Below are positions 8,879 through 16,592 of a DNA stretch of 48,554 nt, piece by piece. Under the pieces are notes generated by a model that ran no database searches, was not told where the DNA came from, and was given only the letters and a program-made list of their open reading frames with translations. A program made the position numbers and the translations under genes. The DNA is from CAYWVR01 sp964461715 (lineage in GTDB: Bacteria > Planctomycetota > Phycisphaerae > FEN-1346). The stretch lies in the NCBI GenBank assembly GCA_964461715.1, contig CAYWVR010000027.1:1-48554 (forward strand), given 5' to 3'. Each line of letters starts with the position of its first letter. The first letter of the stretch is position 1.

Positions 8879-8903
8879 CCGCCGGGGCTCGGTCCCCCGG
8901 CGG
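8879..8903. other. GC-rich 9-bp hairpin between flgI and smc
   Basis: CCGCCGGGG (8879-8887) pairs with CCCCGGCGG (8895-8903) across a 7-nt loop. There is no T-tract, so it is more likely an RNA-stability or pausing element than a full terminator. Confidence 0.4.
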
Positions 8904-8905
8904 CG

Positions 8906-10600
8906 CTACGGTTCCGTCCCCGTCTCGATTGGGCGGGGGCTCGGACGGTCGGTGCGAATCTGGTATTCGAGCGGCTGGAGGATCATCGGACCCGTCAGGG
9001 CCTTCTTGGCCGCCATCCGCGAAATCAGGCCCACCACGTCGCCGTAGCCCAGGTCCAGGCCCGTGATCTCCGTCGCGAGTTCGTCGGCGAACACCGGCTG
9101 CGCGGCCCGGACGACGGCCTCCGTAAGATCGAGGGGGACGTCGATCCTCAGGTTTTGCCGGCGGCGGCGGGCCATGAGGATCAACTCCCCGGCCTCGGCG
9201 GTGGCCGTCGCCGTCACGCGCCGCGTCTCGGCGAGGACGGGCGGACGGATGCGGACGTCGCCGAAGACGGCGATTTCGGGGTCCATGGTCCGCGAGACGT
9301 AGACGAACGGGTCGGCCCGCGTCGGCACGGCGTAGAGGGTGAACTTGTCGCGGAACCTCTCCACGCGCGACGCCGCCGGGCTGAGCTTCGCAATGGCCTG
9401 CCAGGCGACCACGCGGACGCGGGCGCTGGGGGTATCGAGGGCGCGGCTGAGGACGCCGAGGCCGAGGCCCTTCCTCAGGGCCCCGAGGGCCCGCACTGCC
9501 TCCTCCTGGAACTCGCTCGCGGGGTCCAGGGCCAGGGGCTCGAGCACGTGGACGGCCTGGGCGTCCTGGAGCCGGGCCAGGGTGCGGCCCACGAAGAACC
9601 GGACCCCCTCGCTGGGATGCTCCTTCAGATCGCGCAGCCGCGGGACGATGCCGGCGCCGAAGGCCTCCAGACAAAGGCTCACGCGGTCCATGTCGCGCCC
9701 GGACCGGAGGGTCTCGACCAGGACGTTGAGGCGGCGGTCGCGGGCCGCGGGGCTCTCGCGAAGATAGAGCGCCCCGACGACGTCGAGGAAGTGCGTCTTG
9801 TCGTCCACGTAGGCCGCGGGCACCGTGAGGTCGATGCGCCCGTCGCGTTTGCCCTCGGCGACGTCCGGAAACCGGCTGTTGATGAGGCGGACGATCTGGT
9901 CCTGGACGCGGATGGAGGGCTCCAGCAGGACGAGGTGGAAGGACCGGGCGTCGCGCGTCTTGCCGCCCGCGAGGACGCGGCCGAGGCGCGGATCGCTGCG
10001 GGTCTCGCCCTCGCCCCCGAACAGCGAGACGAAGATGCTGCCGCGCCCCAGCGCGAGCGTGTCGGCGTTGCCCCCGCCCCGCGTCATGACGACGCGCGTC
10101 AGGTCGCACTCGAGGAGGAACCCGTCGTCAAGGCTGGTGGTCTCGGTGCCGGGCAGGGCCCGGACCTGGAGATCGAACCGCTCGCCGCGCGCCGCCCCCG
10201 GCGGGATGCTCCCGCCCACGGCCACCACCGCCGTGTCGGGGCTCGCGAGCAGGGCGTCCGGGGCGGCCACGTGATGACGCCGCATCATCGTCAGGACTTC
10301 CTGCCGCACCCCCGGCGGCACGGTGGTCGTGCCCGTGCCGTCGAGCCCGGTGACGAAGCCGTAGCCCCGGACAGGCAGCCACTCGCGGCCGGCGAAGCGG
10401 GCGACCTGGCCGACGGTGTCCTCGAGGTAGTCGGCGGGACGGACCTCGCGGGGGATGCGCGGCGGGGAGGCCTCGGGCACCTCCTCGCGCATGCACCCGG
10501 GGGCCGCCAAAAGCGCCGCGAGGACGGACGCAAGGACGGCGGTCCGCGGGCGCAGGCGCCGAGAGCGGCGCGGCGGCTTTAGACTGGACTTTGCGCGCAT
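8906..10600 (-). CDS. FlgI-like (P-ring domain) lipoprotein with HEAT repeats
   Basis: 564 residues. It begins with a basic, hydrophobic signal sequence ending in a lipobox-like APGC (Cys about 36). Residues about 60-280 resemble the flagellar P-ring protein FlgI, with the family hallmark VRGYGFVTGLDGTGT and later RFPDVAEGK and ITVP-like strands. Around 290-400 it has helical HEAT-like repeats (LKEHPSEGVRFFVGRTLARL, then repeated ALGALRKG-type units). The C-terminal part returns to beta-rich sequence. FlgI forms the periplasmic bushing around the flagellar rod. The HEAT insert and lipid anchor are unusual, and the gene sits far from the flagellar cluster next to smc. It might be a P-ring homologue or a FlgI-fold envelope protein with another role. 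No FlgA or FlgH gene is adjacent. Confidence 0.65.
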   Translation of the reverse strand: MRAKSSLKPPRRSRRLRPRTAVLASVLAALLAAPGCMREEVPEASPPRIPREVRPADYLEDTVGQVARFAGREWLPVRGYGFVTGLDGTGTTTVPPGVRQEVLTMMRRHHVAAPDALLASPDTAVVAVGGSIPPGAARGERFDLQVRALPGTETTSLDDGFLLECDLTRVVMTRGGGNADTLALGRGSIFVSLFGGEGETRSDPRLGRVLAGGKTRDARSFHLVLLEPSIRVQDQIVRLINSRFPDVAEGKRDGRIDLTVPAAYVDDKTHFLDVVGALYLRESPAARDRRLNVLVETLRSGRDMDRVSLCLEAFGAGIVPRLRDLKEHPSEGVRFFVGRTLARLQDAQAVHVLEPLALDPASEFQEEAVRALGALRKGLGLGVLSRALDTPSARVRVVAWQAIAKLSPAASRVERFRDKFTLYAVPTRADPFVYVSRTMDPEIAVFGDVRIRPPVLAETRRVTATATAEAGELILMARRRRQNLRIDVPLDLTEAVVRAAQPVFADELATEITGLDLGYGDVVGLISRMAAKKALTGPMILQPLEYQIRTDRPSPRPIETGTEP

Positions 10601-10762
10601 AGGAACCCCGTCCTCACCGGCCCAGTGTATCGACGGCGCGAGTTATCGGACTTTAACAAAAACGCGTCCGGCGGCGGGAAAAACGTGAGCGGCCCCCTGC
10701 CCCGATGATCAGAATAATGGATGCGGGCAGCCCGTCGAGGCCCCGTGCCACGACTTAGCCTT

Positions 10763-10791
10763 ACTTTAGGACATCGCCCAGAATGTGTCAA
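10763..10791 (-). promoter_or_regulatory. Sigma70-type promoter upstream of the FlgI-like gene
   Basis: On the minus strand TTGACA (10791-10786), a 17-nt spacer and TAAAGT (10768-10763). It is about 40 nt after the nrdG stop and predicts a leader of roughly 155 nt, which contains a TTATCGGAC motif (10641-10657) also seen upstream of the ParA gene. No other gene is seen in 10601-10831. Confidence 0.5.
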
Positions 10792-10831
10792 GCGAAGAGC
10801 GCGGCCCCAAGGGATTGTGTCCGGGCCGGTT

Positions 10832-11584
10832 TCATCCGCTCTCGGAGGGCGCCGCCAAGGCCTCGGGTTGGCCGCGGATGACGCAGCGAGCGAGGTAGGC
10901 CCGGCCGATCTCGGCCAAGGCCTCCATCTCGGCCGGGCCGTAGGGCTCGACCTCGCGCAGCTCGGGGTCCAGGGCGTGGGTCGGCACGAACCGCTGGAGC
11001 ACCCACCGCCGCGCTCCCGCCAGCCGCGACCCGATGGCGTGGATCTCCGGCTCGCCGACAAAGCGTGGGCAGCAGGTCGTGCGGAACTCGACCTCCAGGT
11101 CGGCCTCCGTCAGGAGGTCGATGGACGCCTCGAGCGCGTCCAGCGGTACCTCCGTCCCGGCGGCGGCATAATAGCGGGCATCGAGCGGGGCTTTGACGTC
11201 CATGGCCACGGCGTCCAGGAGCCCCGCCCCGAGAAGCTGCCGCAGCCGCTCCGGCCGCGACCCGTTCGTGTCGAGCTTGACCCGGAGCCCCTCGCGCCGA
11301 AGGGTCGCGGCCAGCGCGCCGAGGCCCGGCCAGAGCGTCGGCTCCCCGCCGCAGATCACGACCCCGTCGATCCACCCCTCGCGAGACCTCACGTGCTCGA
11401 GGATCGCCTCGAAGGGGATCGTCTCCTGCGGCTCCGCGAGCAACGACCCGCTGTGGCAGAAGGGGCAGCGGAAGTTGCATCGCGGCAGGAAGATGACGGA
11501 CGCCAGCCGGCCCGGCCAGTCGATGAGGGTGGTCGGATGGTATCCCGCGACGGGGGGCAGACCGGATGGGCGTGCGGGGGTCAC
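10832..11584 (-). CDS. nrdG: Anaerobic ribonucleotide reductase activating enzyme (radical SAM, NrdG type)
   Basis: 250 residues from a GTG start whose TGA overlaps the stop of the upstream thioredoxin-like gene (GTGA). The radical-SAM cysteine motif CNFRCPFCHSG follows the opening YHPTTLIDWPGRLASVIFLP, which is typical of the NrdG/PflA-like activases paired with class III reductases. It also has CGGEPTLW and a KLDTNGSRP strand. The enzyme uses a [4Fe-4S] cluster and S-adenosylmethionine to make the glycyl radical on NrdD. nrdD lies 0.9 kb upstream on the same strand, with a thioredoxin-like and a cupin gene between. Translational coupling with the thioredoxin-like gene supports one operon. 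Confidence 0.9.
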   Translation of the reverse strand: MTPARPSGLPPVAGYHPTTLIDWPGRLASVIFLPRCNFRCPFCHSGSLLAEPQETIPFEAILEHVRSREGWIDGVVICGGEPTLWPGLGALAATLRREGLRVKLDTNGSRPERLRQLLGAGLLDAVAMDVKAPLDARYYAAAGTEVPLDALEASIDLLTEADLEVEFRTTCCPRFVGEPEIHAIGSRLAGARRWVLQRFVPTHALDPELREVEPYGPAEMEALAEIGRAYLARCVIRGQPEALAAPSESG

Positions 11585-11871
11585 GCCTCGGCCCGGGCCC
11601 CGCCCGCCAGCAGCTCTTTGACGGCGTCGGCCGGGGGGATGACCCCGTCCCAGCGCAGGCCGACGTCGCCCGCGGCGGTGCGGACGAGGGTGGTCGGGAT
11701 CGCGTTGACGTCGTGGAACGCGCCCTCGGCCCGTCCCATGACGGTGTCCACGTCGACGAAGACGACCTCCGTGTCGGCTTCGGGGGCGAACTTGGTCGCG
11801 AGATGCGCGAGCTTCTGCTTCGTGCTCTCGCACTTCGCACAGTTCTTCTTGCCATAGACTTCGAACTTCAT
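11581..11871 (-). CDS. Thioredoxin/glutaredoxin-like redox protein
   Basis: 96 residues from the ATG at 11871 (MKFEVYGKKNCAKCESTK). It has a thioredoxin fold with the active-site pair CAKC near residues 11-14, a beta-strand VVFVDVDT and the cis-Pro motif NAIPTTLV. Its place between nrdD and nrdG, overlapping nrdG by 4 nt, suggests it supplies electrons to, or maintains, the anaerobic reductase, as glutaredoxin-like NrdH does for other classes. That role is inferred from context only. Confidence 0.8.
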   Translation of the reverse strand: MKFEVYGKKNCAKCESTKQKLAHLATKFAPEADTEVVFVDVDTVMGRAEGAFHDVNAIPTTLVRTAAGDVGLRWDGVIPPADAVKELLAGGARAEA

Positions 11872-11915
11872 GCGCGTGGACCCTTTCGCTGCGGCCCGCG
11901 CCGCCGGGGCGCGGG

Positions 11916-12254
11916 CTAGACGTTGACCTTGTCGGACGGCTTGTACGCGGATTTGATGAAGACGGCCTTCAGCGGCCGGTCGGAATCGTTGACGATGTTG
12001 TGGACCTCGCCGGGCTCGATGCGGAAGGCGACGCCGGCCTCGACGGGGTACTCCTTGCCGTCGACGATCATGCGCCCGCCGCCCGTCTCGACGAAGTAGA
12101 AGGTCTCCTCGACCTCGTTGTGGAGGTGGCGTCCGAGCTCCTCGCCGGGGGCGAAGAGGATCACGCCCCAATCGACGCGCGGCCCGCGGAACATGTACTT
12201 GACGCCGCTCGCGCCGCCCCGGTAATCCTGCTCGTGCTCGTTGACGATATCCAT
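11916..12254 (-). CDS. Small cupin-fold protein
   Basis: 112 residues from the ATG at 12254; a GTG one codon earlier is possible. It is a single-domain cupin with both conserved motifs: motif 1 GEELGRHLHNEVEETFYFVE (metal ligands His, His, Glu) and motif 2 AFRIEPGEVHNIVND (His). Such proteins bind a divalent metal, and many are sugar isomerases, dioxygenases or sensors; no substrate can be named. It lies between nrdD and the thioredoxin-like gene on the same strand, so it may be coexpressed with the anaerobic reductase. Confidence 0.85.
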   Translation of the reverse strand: MDIVNEHEQDYRGGASGVKYMFRGPRVDWGVILFAPGEELGRHLHNEVEETFYFVETGGGRMIVDGKEYPVEAGVAFRIEPGEVHNIVNDSDRPLKAVFIKSAYKPSDKVNV

Positions 12255-12318
12255 CACAGGCCTTGGAGCCGAACGCGGCCCGGGTGGGGGGGACCCGAGC
12301 CGACGTCGGCCGTCGCAA

Positions 12319-12399
12319 GCGCGGCCAAGGGGGTGAGGCCGCGCGTTCCGTTAAGACGGGGAGCCGGGACGGCGAAGTTGGCCTTAGCTTCCCGGCTCC
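12319..12399. other. Two perfect hairpins between nrdD and the cupin gene
   Basis: GCGCGGCC/GGCCGCGC (12319-12326 with 12337-12344) and GGAGCCGGGA/TCCCGGCTCC (12360-12369 with 12390-12399) lie in the 207-nt gap after nrdD. Neither is followed by a T-run on the minus strand. They could stabilise or attenuate the nrdD mRNA before the downstream genes. Nothing else is seen in this gap. Confidence 0.45.
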
Positions 12400-12461
12400 T
12401 CCGCCAACAAGGGGGTCACGATTCAGGGGCGAGGCCCCCCGGCCCCGCCCGATGCCACACA

Positions 12462-14906
12462 CTATCCCGCCGCCGTCCCGAACTCCGGGGCCGGCACGCT
12501 CTTCGGCGGGGCCACCTGCGTCACACGGTAGTCGCCCCGGTGCCGGTCCTTCAGCTCCCCGAGCTTCGACTTATTCCAGTTGGAGATGCGGCTGAAGTAG
12601 CCGACGATCCGCGTGATGCCGTAGACGTCCCCGCTCTGACAATAGTCGCAATGGTCCTGGAGGCGCGGCGTCCAGCGGTGGCACGCGTTGCAGATGGTGA
12701 ACTCGGGGCTGATCGTGAGCTGGGCCGCGCTGGTGCGATGGAAGGTTTTTCGGACCAGGGTCAGGATGCTGTCGGCGGGGGGCCGCTCCTCGCCGACGAA
12801 GGCGTGGATGATGGCCCCGGACTCGATCATATTGTGGAATTTGGCCTGCTTCTGGATGCGGGTCAGGAGGTCCGTCGGGGCGTCGGCCCGCAGGTGGATG
12901 GAGTTCGTGTAGTAGAACTCGTCGGCGTCGACGTCGCCCTTGACGAGGGTGCGGGAGGCGGGCCAGTCGCGGAAATCGACCTTGGCCATGCGGCGGGTGG
13001 CGCTTTCGGCGGGCGATTCCTCCAGGCTCACCTTCAGGCCGTACGTTTCGGAGTAGGACCGTGCCTGCTCGACCATGTGCGAGACGATCCTCAGCCCCTG
13101 CTTCAGGGCCTCGTCGCTCTCATGCAGCTCGTGGCCGGCCATGTGCTGGAGACACTCGTTCAGGCCCACCAGGCCGATGATGTAGGTGGCCTTGTCGAGG
13201 TCGACGTAGGGGCGGCCGTCCTTGGCGAGCTTGCCGATCTCCCAGAGCGGCATGTGCGGGGCGCTCATGAGGCGGCGGATAAACTCGCGCTTTTCGAGGT
13301 GGGCCTTCATGGCGACGTCCATCGCCTCGCCGATTTCGCCGAACAGGCCCTCCCAGTTCCCCGCCCCGGCCCGGTAGGCCGCCTGGGGCAGGTTGATCGT
13401 CACGTTCTGGAACCCGCAGAACCGCATGCTCTCCGGGTGGCGGATCATGTGGTCATCGTCGATCGTCGTCCTCAAGCGGCAGCACGCCGACAGGGTGACC
13501 TCGTCGCGGTCGAAGACGAAGTACGGCACGCCGTTGTCGGAGGCGATCTCGCACGCGTACTCCAGGATCGCCTGCTGGCGCGGGTCCCCGAACGTGTCGG
13601 CGTTGACGTGCAGGTCGCACTTCGGGAACGCGAAGAGGTGGCCGTCGCGATCGCCCTCGTGCCACACCTGGAGCAGGGCCCGGCAGAACCGCCGGGCGGC
13701 CTCCTCGTAGTCGCCGTAGGTGCGGCCGGTCTTCTTGCCGCCCGGCCCGATGGCGGGGACGTCGCGGAGGTAGCGGGGCACGCCCGTGTGGATGTTGAAA
13801 TCCAAAAAGAGCGTCTGCCCGCCGCGGCTGAACGCCGACTGGGAGCACGAGAAGATCAGGTGCTGGGCCTCCTGGAGCATCTCGGCGTCGTCCATGTCCT
13901 CGACGTAGGGGGCGTACATGATGTTGATATACGCGACGCCCAGGGCTCCGGCGTAGTACGCCTGCATCGACGCCAGGAACGTGTTGAGGTGCCCGGTCAG
14001 GGTGCGGGCGTGCTTGGCGGGCTTCGACTTCGCGTCCAAGTTCTGGAGGTCGAGGCCGTACTTCTTCAGGTATTCGAGGCTGTGGCTCGAGCAGTAGACG
14101 CGGGTCGGATAGCCGAGGTCGTGGACGTGGACGCGGGCCGTCAGGTGGGCGTCCGCGACCTCGCGGCTGAAGATCTCCGAGAGAGCGAACTGCTTCAGGA
14201 CCGTCTCGGCGATCGAGAGGTTGATCGCCTCCGGGTTGTTGGACGTGATGTTCGAGTTCTCCTGGCTCTTCGAGTAGATGAGCGTCTCGAGATCGAACCG
14301 GGGCATGCCCATCACCTTCTGGCGTTCGAGGCGGCCCGTCAGGCCCCGCTCGAAGAGCTCGTTGTCGACGAGCTCGCGGATCAGGGCGGTCGAAATTCGC
14401 GTCAGGCCGGAGGCGAAAATCTTCTCCTCGACGGCGGCGGCGACCTTCCGGGCCGTCCGCGTGTCGAGACGGGCCTCGGACTCCAGGGCCGTCACGATCC
14501 GGGCCTTGTCCCAGGGCAGCAGGGCGTCCTTGGCCCCGGTGTCGACCAGCAGCGCGAAGTCCGTGGTGTTGCGGCTCCGCTGGCGGGAGGCCTTTCGGAC
14601 CTTCATGCGGCGGCGGGCCTGGCTCCGCTTCTCGCGGTAGATGATGTAGGCCTTGGCCGTCTTGGCATGGCCGGTCTCGATCAGGACCTTCTCGACCATG
14701 TCCTGGATGTCCTCGATGCCGGGCACGTCGCCCTCGTAGTGGCGCTCGAGGTAGTCGGCAACGGCGGCGGCGAGTTCGTCGGCGACAAACCGGTCCTCGC
14801 CTCCGACGGCCTGGGCGGCCTTCCAGATGGCGTCGGCGATCTTGACCTGATCGAACGCCATGACGCGGCCGTCTCGTTTTCGGATGCGGTTAATGCGGGT
14901 GGTCAT
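12462..14906 (-). CDS. nrdD: Anaerobic ribonucleoside-triphosphate reductase, class III
   Basis: 814 residues. An N-terminal ATP-cone (MTTRINRIRKRDGRVMAFD, to about residue 95) gives allosteric control. The glycyl-radical catalytic barrel follows, then a zinc site of two CxxC pairs (ICNACHRW and DHCDYCQSG) and the C-terminal glycyl-radical loop ITRIVGYFSRISNWNK, where the Gly carries the radical. It reduces ribonucleotides to deoxyribonucleotides without oxygen. NrdG, encoded downstream, activates it; NrdR, encoded 206 nt upstream on the same strand, probably represses it. Start ATG at 14906. Cofactor and radical motifs are intact. Confidence 0.95.
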   Translation of the reverse strand: MTTRINRIRKRDGRVMAFDQVKIADAIWKAAQAVGGEDRFVADELAAAVADYLERHYEGDVPGIEDIQDMVEKVLIETGHAKTAKAYIIYREKRSQARRRMKVRKASRQRSRNTTDFALLVDTGAKDALLPWDKARIVTALESEARLDTRTARKVAAAVEEKIFASGLTRISTALIRELVDNELFERGLTGRLERQKVMGMPRFDLETLIYSKSQENSNITSNNPEAINLSIAETVLKQFALSEIFSREVADAHLTARVHVHDLGYPTRVYCSSHSLEYLKKYGLDLQNLDAKSKPAKHARTLTGHLNTFLASMQAYYAGALGVAYINIMYAPYVEDMDDAEMLQEAQHLIFSCSQSAFSRGGQTLFLDFNIHTGVPRYLRDVPAIGPGGKKTGRTYGDYEEAARRFCRALLQVWHEGDRDGHLFAFPKCDLHVNADTFGDPRQQAILEYACEIASDNGVPYFVFDRDEVTLSACCRLRTTIDDDHMIRHPESMRFCGFQNVTINLPQAAYRAGAGNWEGLFGEIGEAMDVAMKAHLEKREFIRRLMSAPHMPLWEIGKLAKDGRPYVDLDKATYIIGLVGLNECLQHMAGHELHESDEALKQGLRIVSHMVEQARSYSETYGLKVSLEESPAESATRRMAKVDFRDWPASRTLVKGDVDADEFYYTNSIHLRADAPTDLLTRIQKQAKFHNMIESGAIIHAFVGEERPPADSILTLVRKTFHRTSAAQLTISPEFTICNACHRWTPRLQDHCDYCQSGDVYGITRIVGYFSRISNWNKSKLGELKDRHRGDYRVTQVAPPKSVPAPEFGTAAG

Positions 14907-15010
14907 ACGACCTGGCCCCCTTCCCGTGCGCTCTCGGGCTCATGAATGGATGTGGGCGTCCCTCGGTCGCCCGGATAATCGTTCGTGCGGGGGACGGCTG
15001 CCGTGACAAC

Positions 15011-15098
15011 CGCCCCCCCACGCCCTCGCGGCGTGAATTTCTGATTCCTTCAAGTTGAAGGAATCACTTTCCGCCCCCCACGCCCTCGCAGCGTGAAT
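15011..15098. repeat. Direct palindromic repeat pair flanking a perfect palindrome (REP/BIME-like)
   Basis: Two 27-28-nt copies sharing CACGCCCTCGC(G/A)GCGTGAAT lie with a 60-nt period. The first ends at 15037 and the second at 15097. Each is itself a hairpin (CACGCC/GGCGTG in copy 1). The 33 nt between them contain a 25-nt perfect palindrome at 15042-15066 (TGATTCCTTCAA, G, then its reverse complement). The set lies in the 206-nt gap between nrdR and nrdD. Size and period resemble a two-repeat CRISPR, but the 'spacer' is palindromic and no cas gene is near, so a mobile palindromic repeat is more likely. Confidence 0.7.
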
Positions 15099-15112
15099 CG
15101 GGTCGTCGGCCG

Positions 15113-15637
15113 TCAGTCGCCGCCGGCCGGGCGACCTCCCTGTCCGGCTGCTGGGGTTCCCTCGGGGCCGGCGCCCTCGGCGGCGCCCCGCTTCGTTCGC
15201 ATCGACTCGACTTCCTGCACGAAGTCCGAGACGTCCTTGAAACTCCGGTAGACGCTGGCGAACCGGACGTAGGCGACCTGGTCCTCCTTGCGCAGCTTCT
15301 GCATGACAAGGTCGCCGATGACGCGGCTGGGAATCTCGGCCTCGTAGGTGCTGGTGACCTCCTCCTCGATCTCCTGGACCATCTCCTCGAGCCGCTCGGT
15401 CGGGACGGGCCGCTTGTGCAGGGCCAACTCCAGGCCCCGGCGGATCTTCGGGCGGTCGTACTGCTCGCGCGTCCCGTCCTTCTTGACGACGCGGAGCCGG
15501 ACGTCGCCCTCGGCCCGCTCGTACGTCGTGTAACGCCGGCCGCAGCCCAGGCACTCGCGCCGGCGGCGGATGGCCGAGGCACTGGGCCTGGAGTCCACGA
15601 CCTTGTCGTTGTCCTTGTGACAGAAGGGGCACCGCAT
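15113..15637 (-). CDS. nrdR: Transcriptional repressor NrdR
   Basis: 174 residues. It opens with the NrdR zinc ribbon MRCPFCHKDNDKVVDSRP...RRRECLGCGRRYTTYER, then an ATP-cone domain (VVKKDGTREQYDRPKIRRGL) ending in VRFASVYRSFKDVSDF. A low-complexity Gly/Ala/Pro tail of about 25 residues is extra. NrdR senses ATP/dATP and represses ribonucleotide reductase genes by binding paired NrdR boxes. The gene precedes nrdD on the same strand, and its own promoter carries two box-like sites, implying autoregulation and joint control. Start ATG at 15637, AGGAG about 11 nt upstream. Confidence 0.96.
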   Translation of the reverse strand: MRCPFCHKDNDKVVDSRPSASAIRRRRECLGCGRRYTTYERAEGDVRLRVVKKDGTREQYDRPKIRRGLELALHKRPVPTERLEEMVQEIEEEVTSTYEAEIPSRVIGDLVMQKLRKEDQVAYVRFASVYRSFKDVSDFVQEVESMRTKRGAAEGAGPEGTPAAGQGGRPAGGD

Positions 15638-15679
15638 TGAGCCCGGCTCCTCATTGGCTCGCCGGTCCGGGCGTCAGAG

Positions 15680-15905
15680 CCACAACATGTTGGGCCTAAC
15701 GCCGCCCTTCCTTCGTCGGCATCCAGCCCCGGGCCGGTTGAGGAAAAAGTTGAGAAAGTGCTTCCCATCCACTGCATATTCGATACAGGCGAGCATACAG
15801 ACCCAGCATATGGGGTGTCAAGCCCGTTTTTAGCGCGTTCTTTATCCTTCCTCAATACCCACAAAACGCAATCGCCCGTAACCTGCTTGAACACAACATC
15901 TTGGG
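15680..15905. repeat. Dispersed palindromic motif CACAACATsTTGGG (two copies)
   Basis: CACAACATGTTGGG (15681-15694) and CACAACATCTTGGG (15892-15905) differ at one base and flank the nrdR promoter, one in the leader and one upstream. The second scores loosely as an NrdR box. The rest of 15906-16091 holds only short TTTCCACCGC-type tandem motifs and no gene. Confidence 0.35.
15769..15821 (-). promoter_or_regulatory. nrdR promoter with two NrdR-box-like operators
   Basis: On the minus strand TTGACA (15821-15816), an 18-nt spacer and TATGCT (15797-15792) form a good sigma70 promoter. Two 16-nt sites resemble the known NrdR box ACACwATATmTwGTGT: ACCCCATATGCTGGGT (15816-15801), lying exactly between -35 and -10, and ATCGAATATGCAGTGG (15784-15769), over the start site. 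Their starts are 32 bp apart, the spacing usual for paired NrdR boxes. The leader to nrdR is about 150 nt. Confidence 0.7.
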
Positions 15906-16091
15906 GCTCGCGGAAAGAACTTTTCCACCGCGACTCATTTTCTTTCCACCGCATCCCACCGCGTGCGCCACACCCCCATCCCCGGGGCACAAAGCGCCGC
16001 GATCACACCACCCCTGGGGGTCGGGCGCGCCGGGCGCGCACCCGTGCAGTTCCGTGGCGAAGTCGGACGTGATTCGGACCACCCGCACAAC

Positions 16092-16547
16092 TCAGGCCGA
16101 CTCGGCGACCAGCACATCGAGCCGCACCCCGCCCTGCCGAAGCAGGTTCTTGCCCAGATCGTCGGGGTAGTCCTCGCGGCAGACGATCCGGCCGATGCCG
16201 GCGTTGATGGCCATCTTCGCGCAGAGCGAGCACGGATGATGCGTCGTGTAGAGCGTCGCCCCCGCGATGCGGACCCCGTGCTTGGCCGCCTGGATGATGC
16301 CGTTCTGCTCGGCGTGCAAACCACGACATAGCTCGTGCCGTTCGCCGGACGGCACCGCCAACTGCTCGCGGAGACATCCGACCTCGCCGCAGTGCGGCAC
16401 GCCGCTCGGCGCCCCGTTGTAGCCCGTGGCGCAGATGCGGCGGTCGACGACGAGGAGGGCCCCGACCTGCCGGCGCAGACACGTGGAGCGGCGCGCGACC
16501 TCCCGCGCGATCCCCATGAAGTAGGCGTCCCAGCTCGGTCGTGCCAT
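16092..16547 (-). CDS. Deoxycytidylate (dCMP) deaminase
   Basis: 151 residues from the ATG at 16547 (MARPSWDAYFMGIA), which matches the family start better than the upstream in-frame ATG or TTG. The zinc-dependent cytidine-deaminase motifs are intact: HAEQNGII (His ligand and catalytic Glu) and HHPCSLCAK (two Cys ligands). The motif TGYNGAPSGVPHC is typical of ComEB/dCMP deaminases. It converts dCMP to dUMP for thymidylate synthesis, which fits its place next to nrdR and nrdD. The start codon lies in the loop region of a small hairpin. Confidence 0.93.
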   Translation of the reverse strand: MARPSWDAYFMGIAREVARRSTCLRRQVGALLVVDRRICATGYNGAPSGVPHCGEVGCLREQLAVPSGERHELCRGLHAEQNGIIQAAKHGVRIAGATLYTTHHPCSLCAKMAINAGIGRIVCREDYPDDLGKNLLRQGGVRLDVLVAESA

Positions 16548-16556
16548 CGCTGGCAC
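16541..16556 (-). promoter_or_regulatory. Hairpin spanning the dCMP deaminase start codon
   Basis: GTGCCA (16556-16551 on the minus strand), loop GCGA, then TGGCAC (16546-16541). The AUG overlaps the loop and 3' arm, so the structure could limit initiation or favour the in-frame ATG six codons upstream. Confidence 0.35.
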
Positions 16557-16592
16557 GATACCCATCGCGCGGCCTGAAGTCAACCCGCCGCG

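Noticed and set aside
5302..9066. A 1254-codon plus-strand open frame opposite smc
   Set aside because: Composition is repetitive Leu/Gly/Glu with no domain, while the opposite strand encodes an intact SMC.
10641..10657. Sigma28 promoter for the FlgI-like gene (TCCGATAA on the minus strand)
   Set aside because: No TAAA-type -35 is found at the required spacing, and a better sigma70 promoter lies upstream.
15011..15098. Minimal CRISPR array between nrdR and nrdD
   Set aside because: There are only two repeats, the intervening 33 nt is a perfect palindrome, and no cas gene adjoins.
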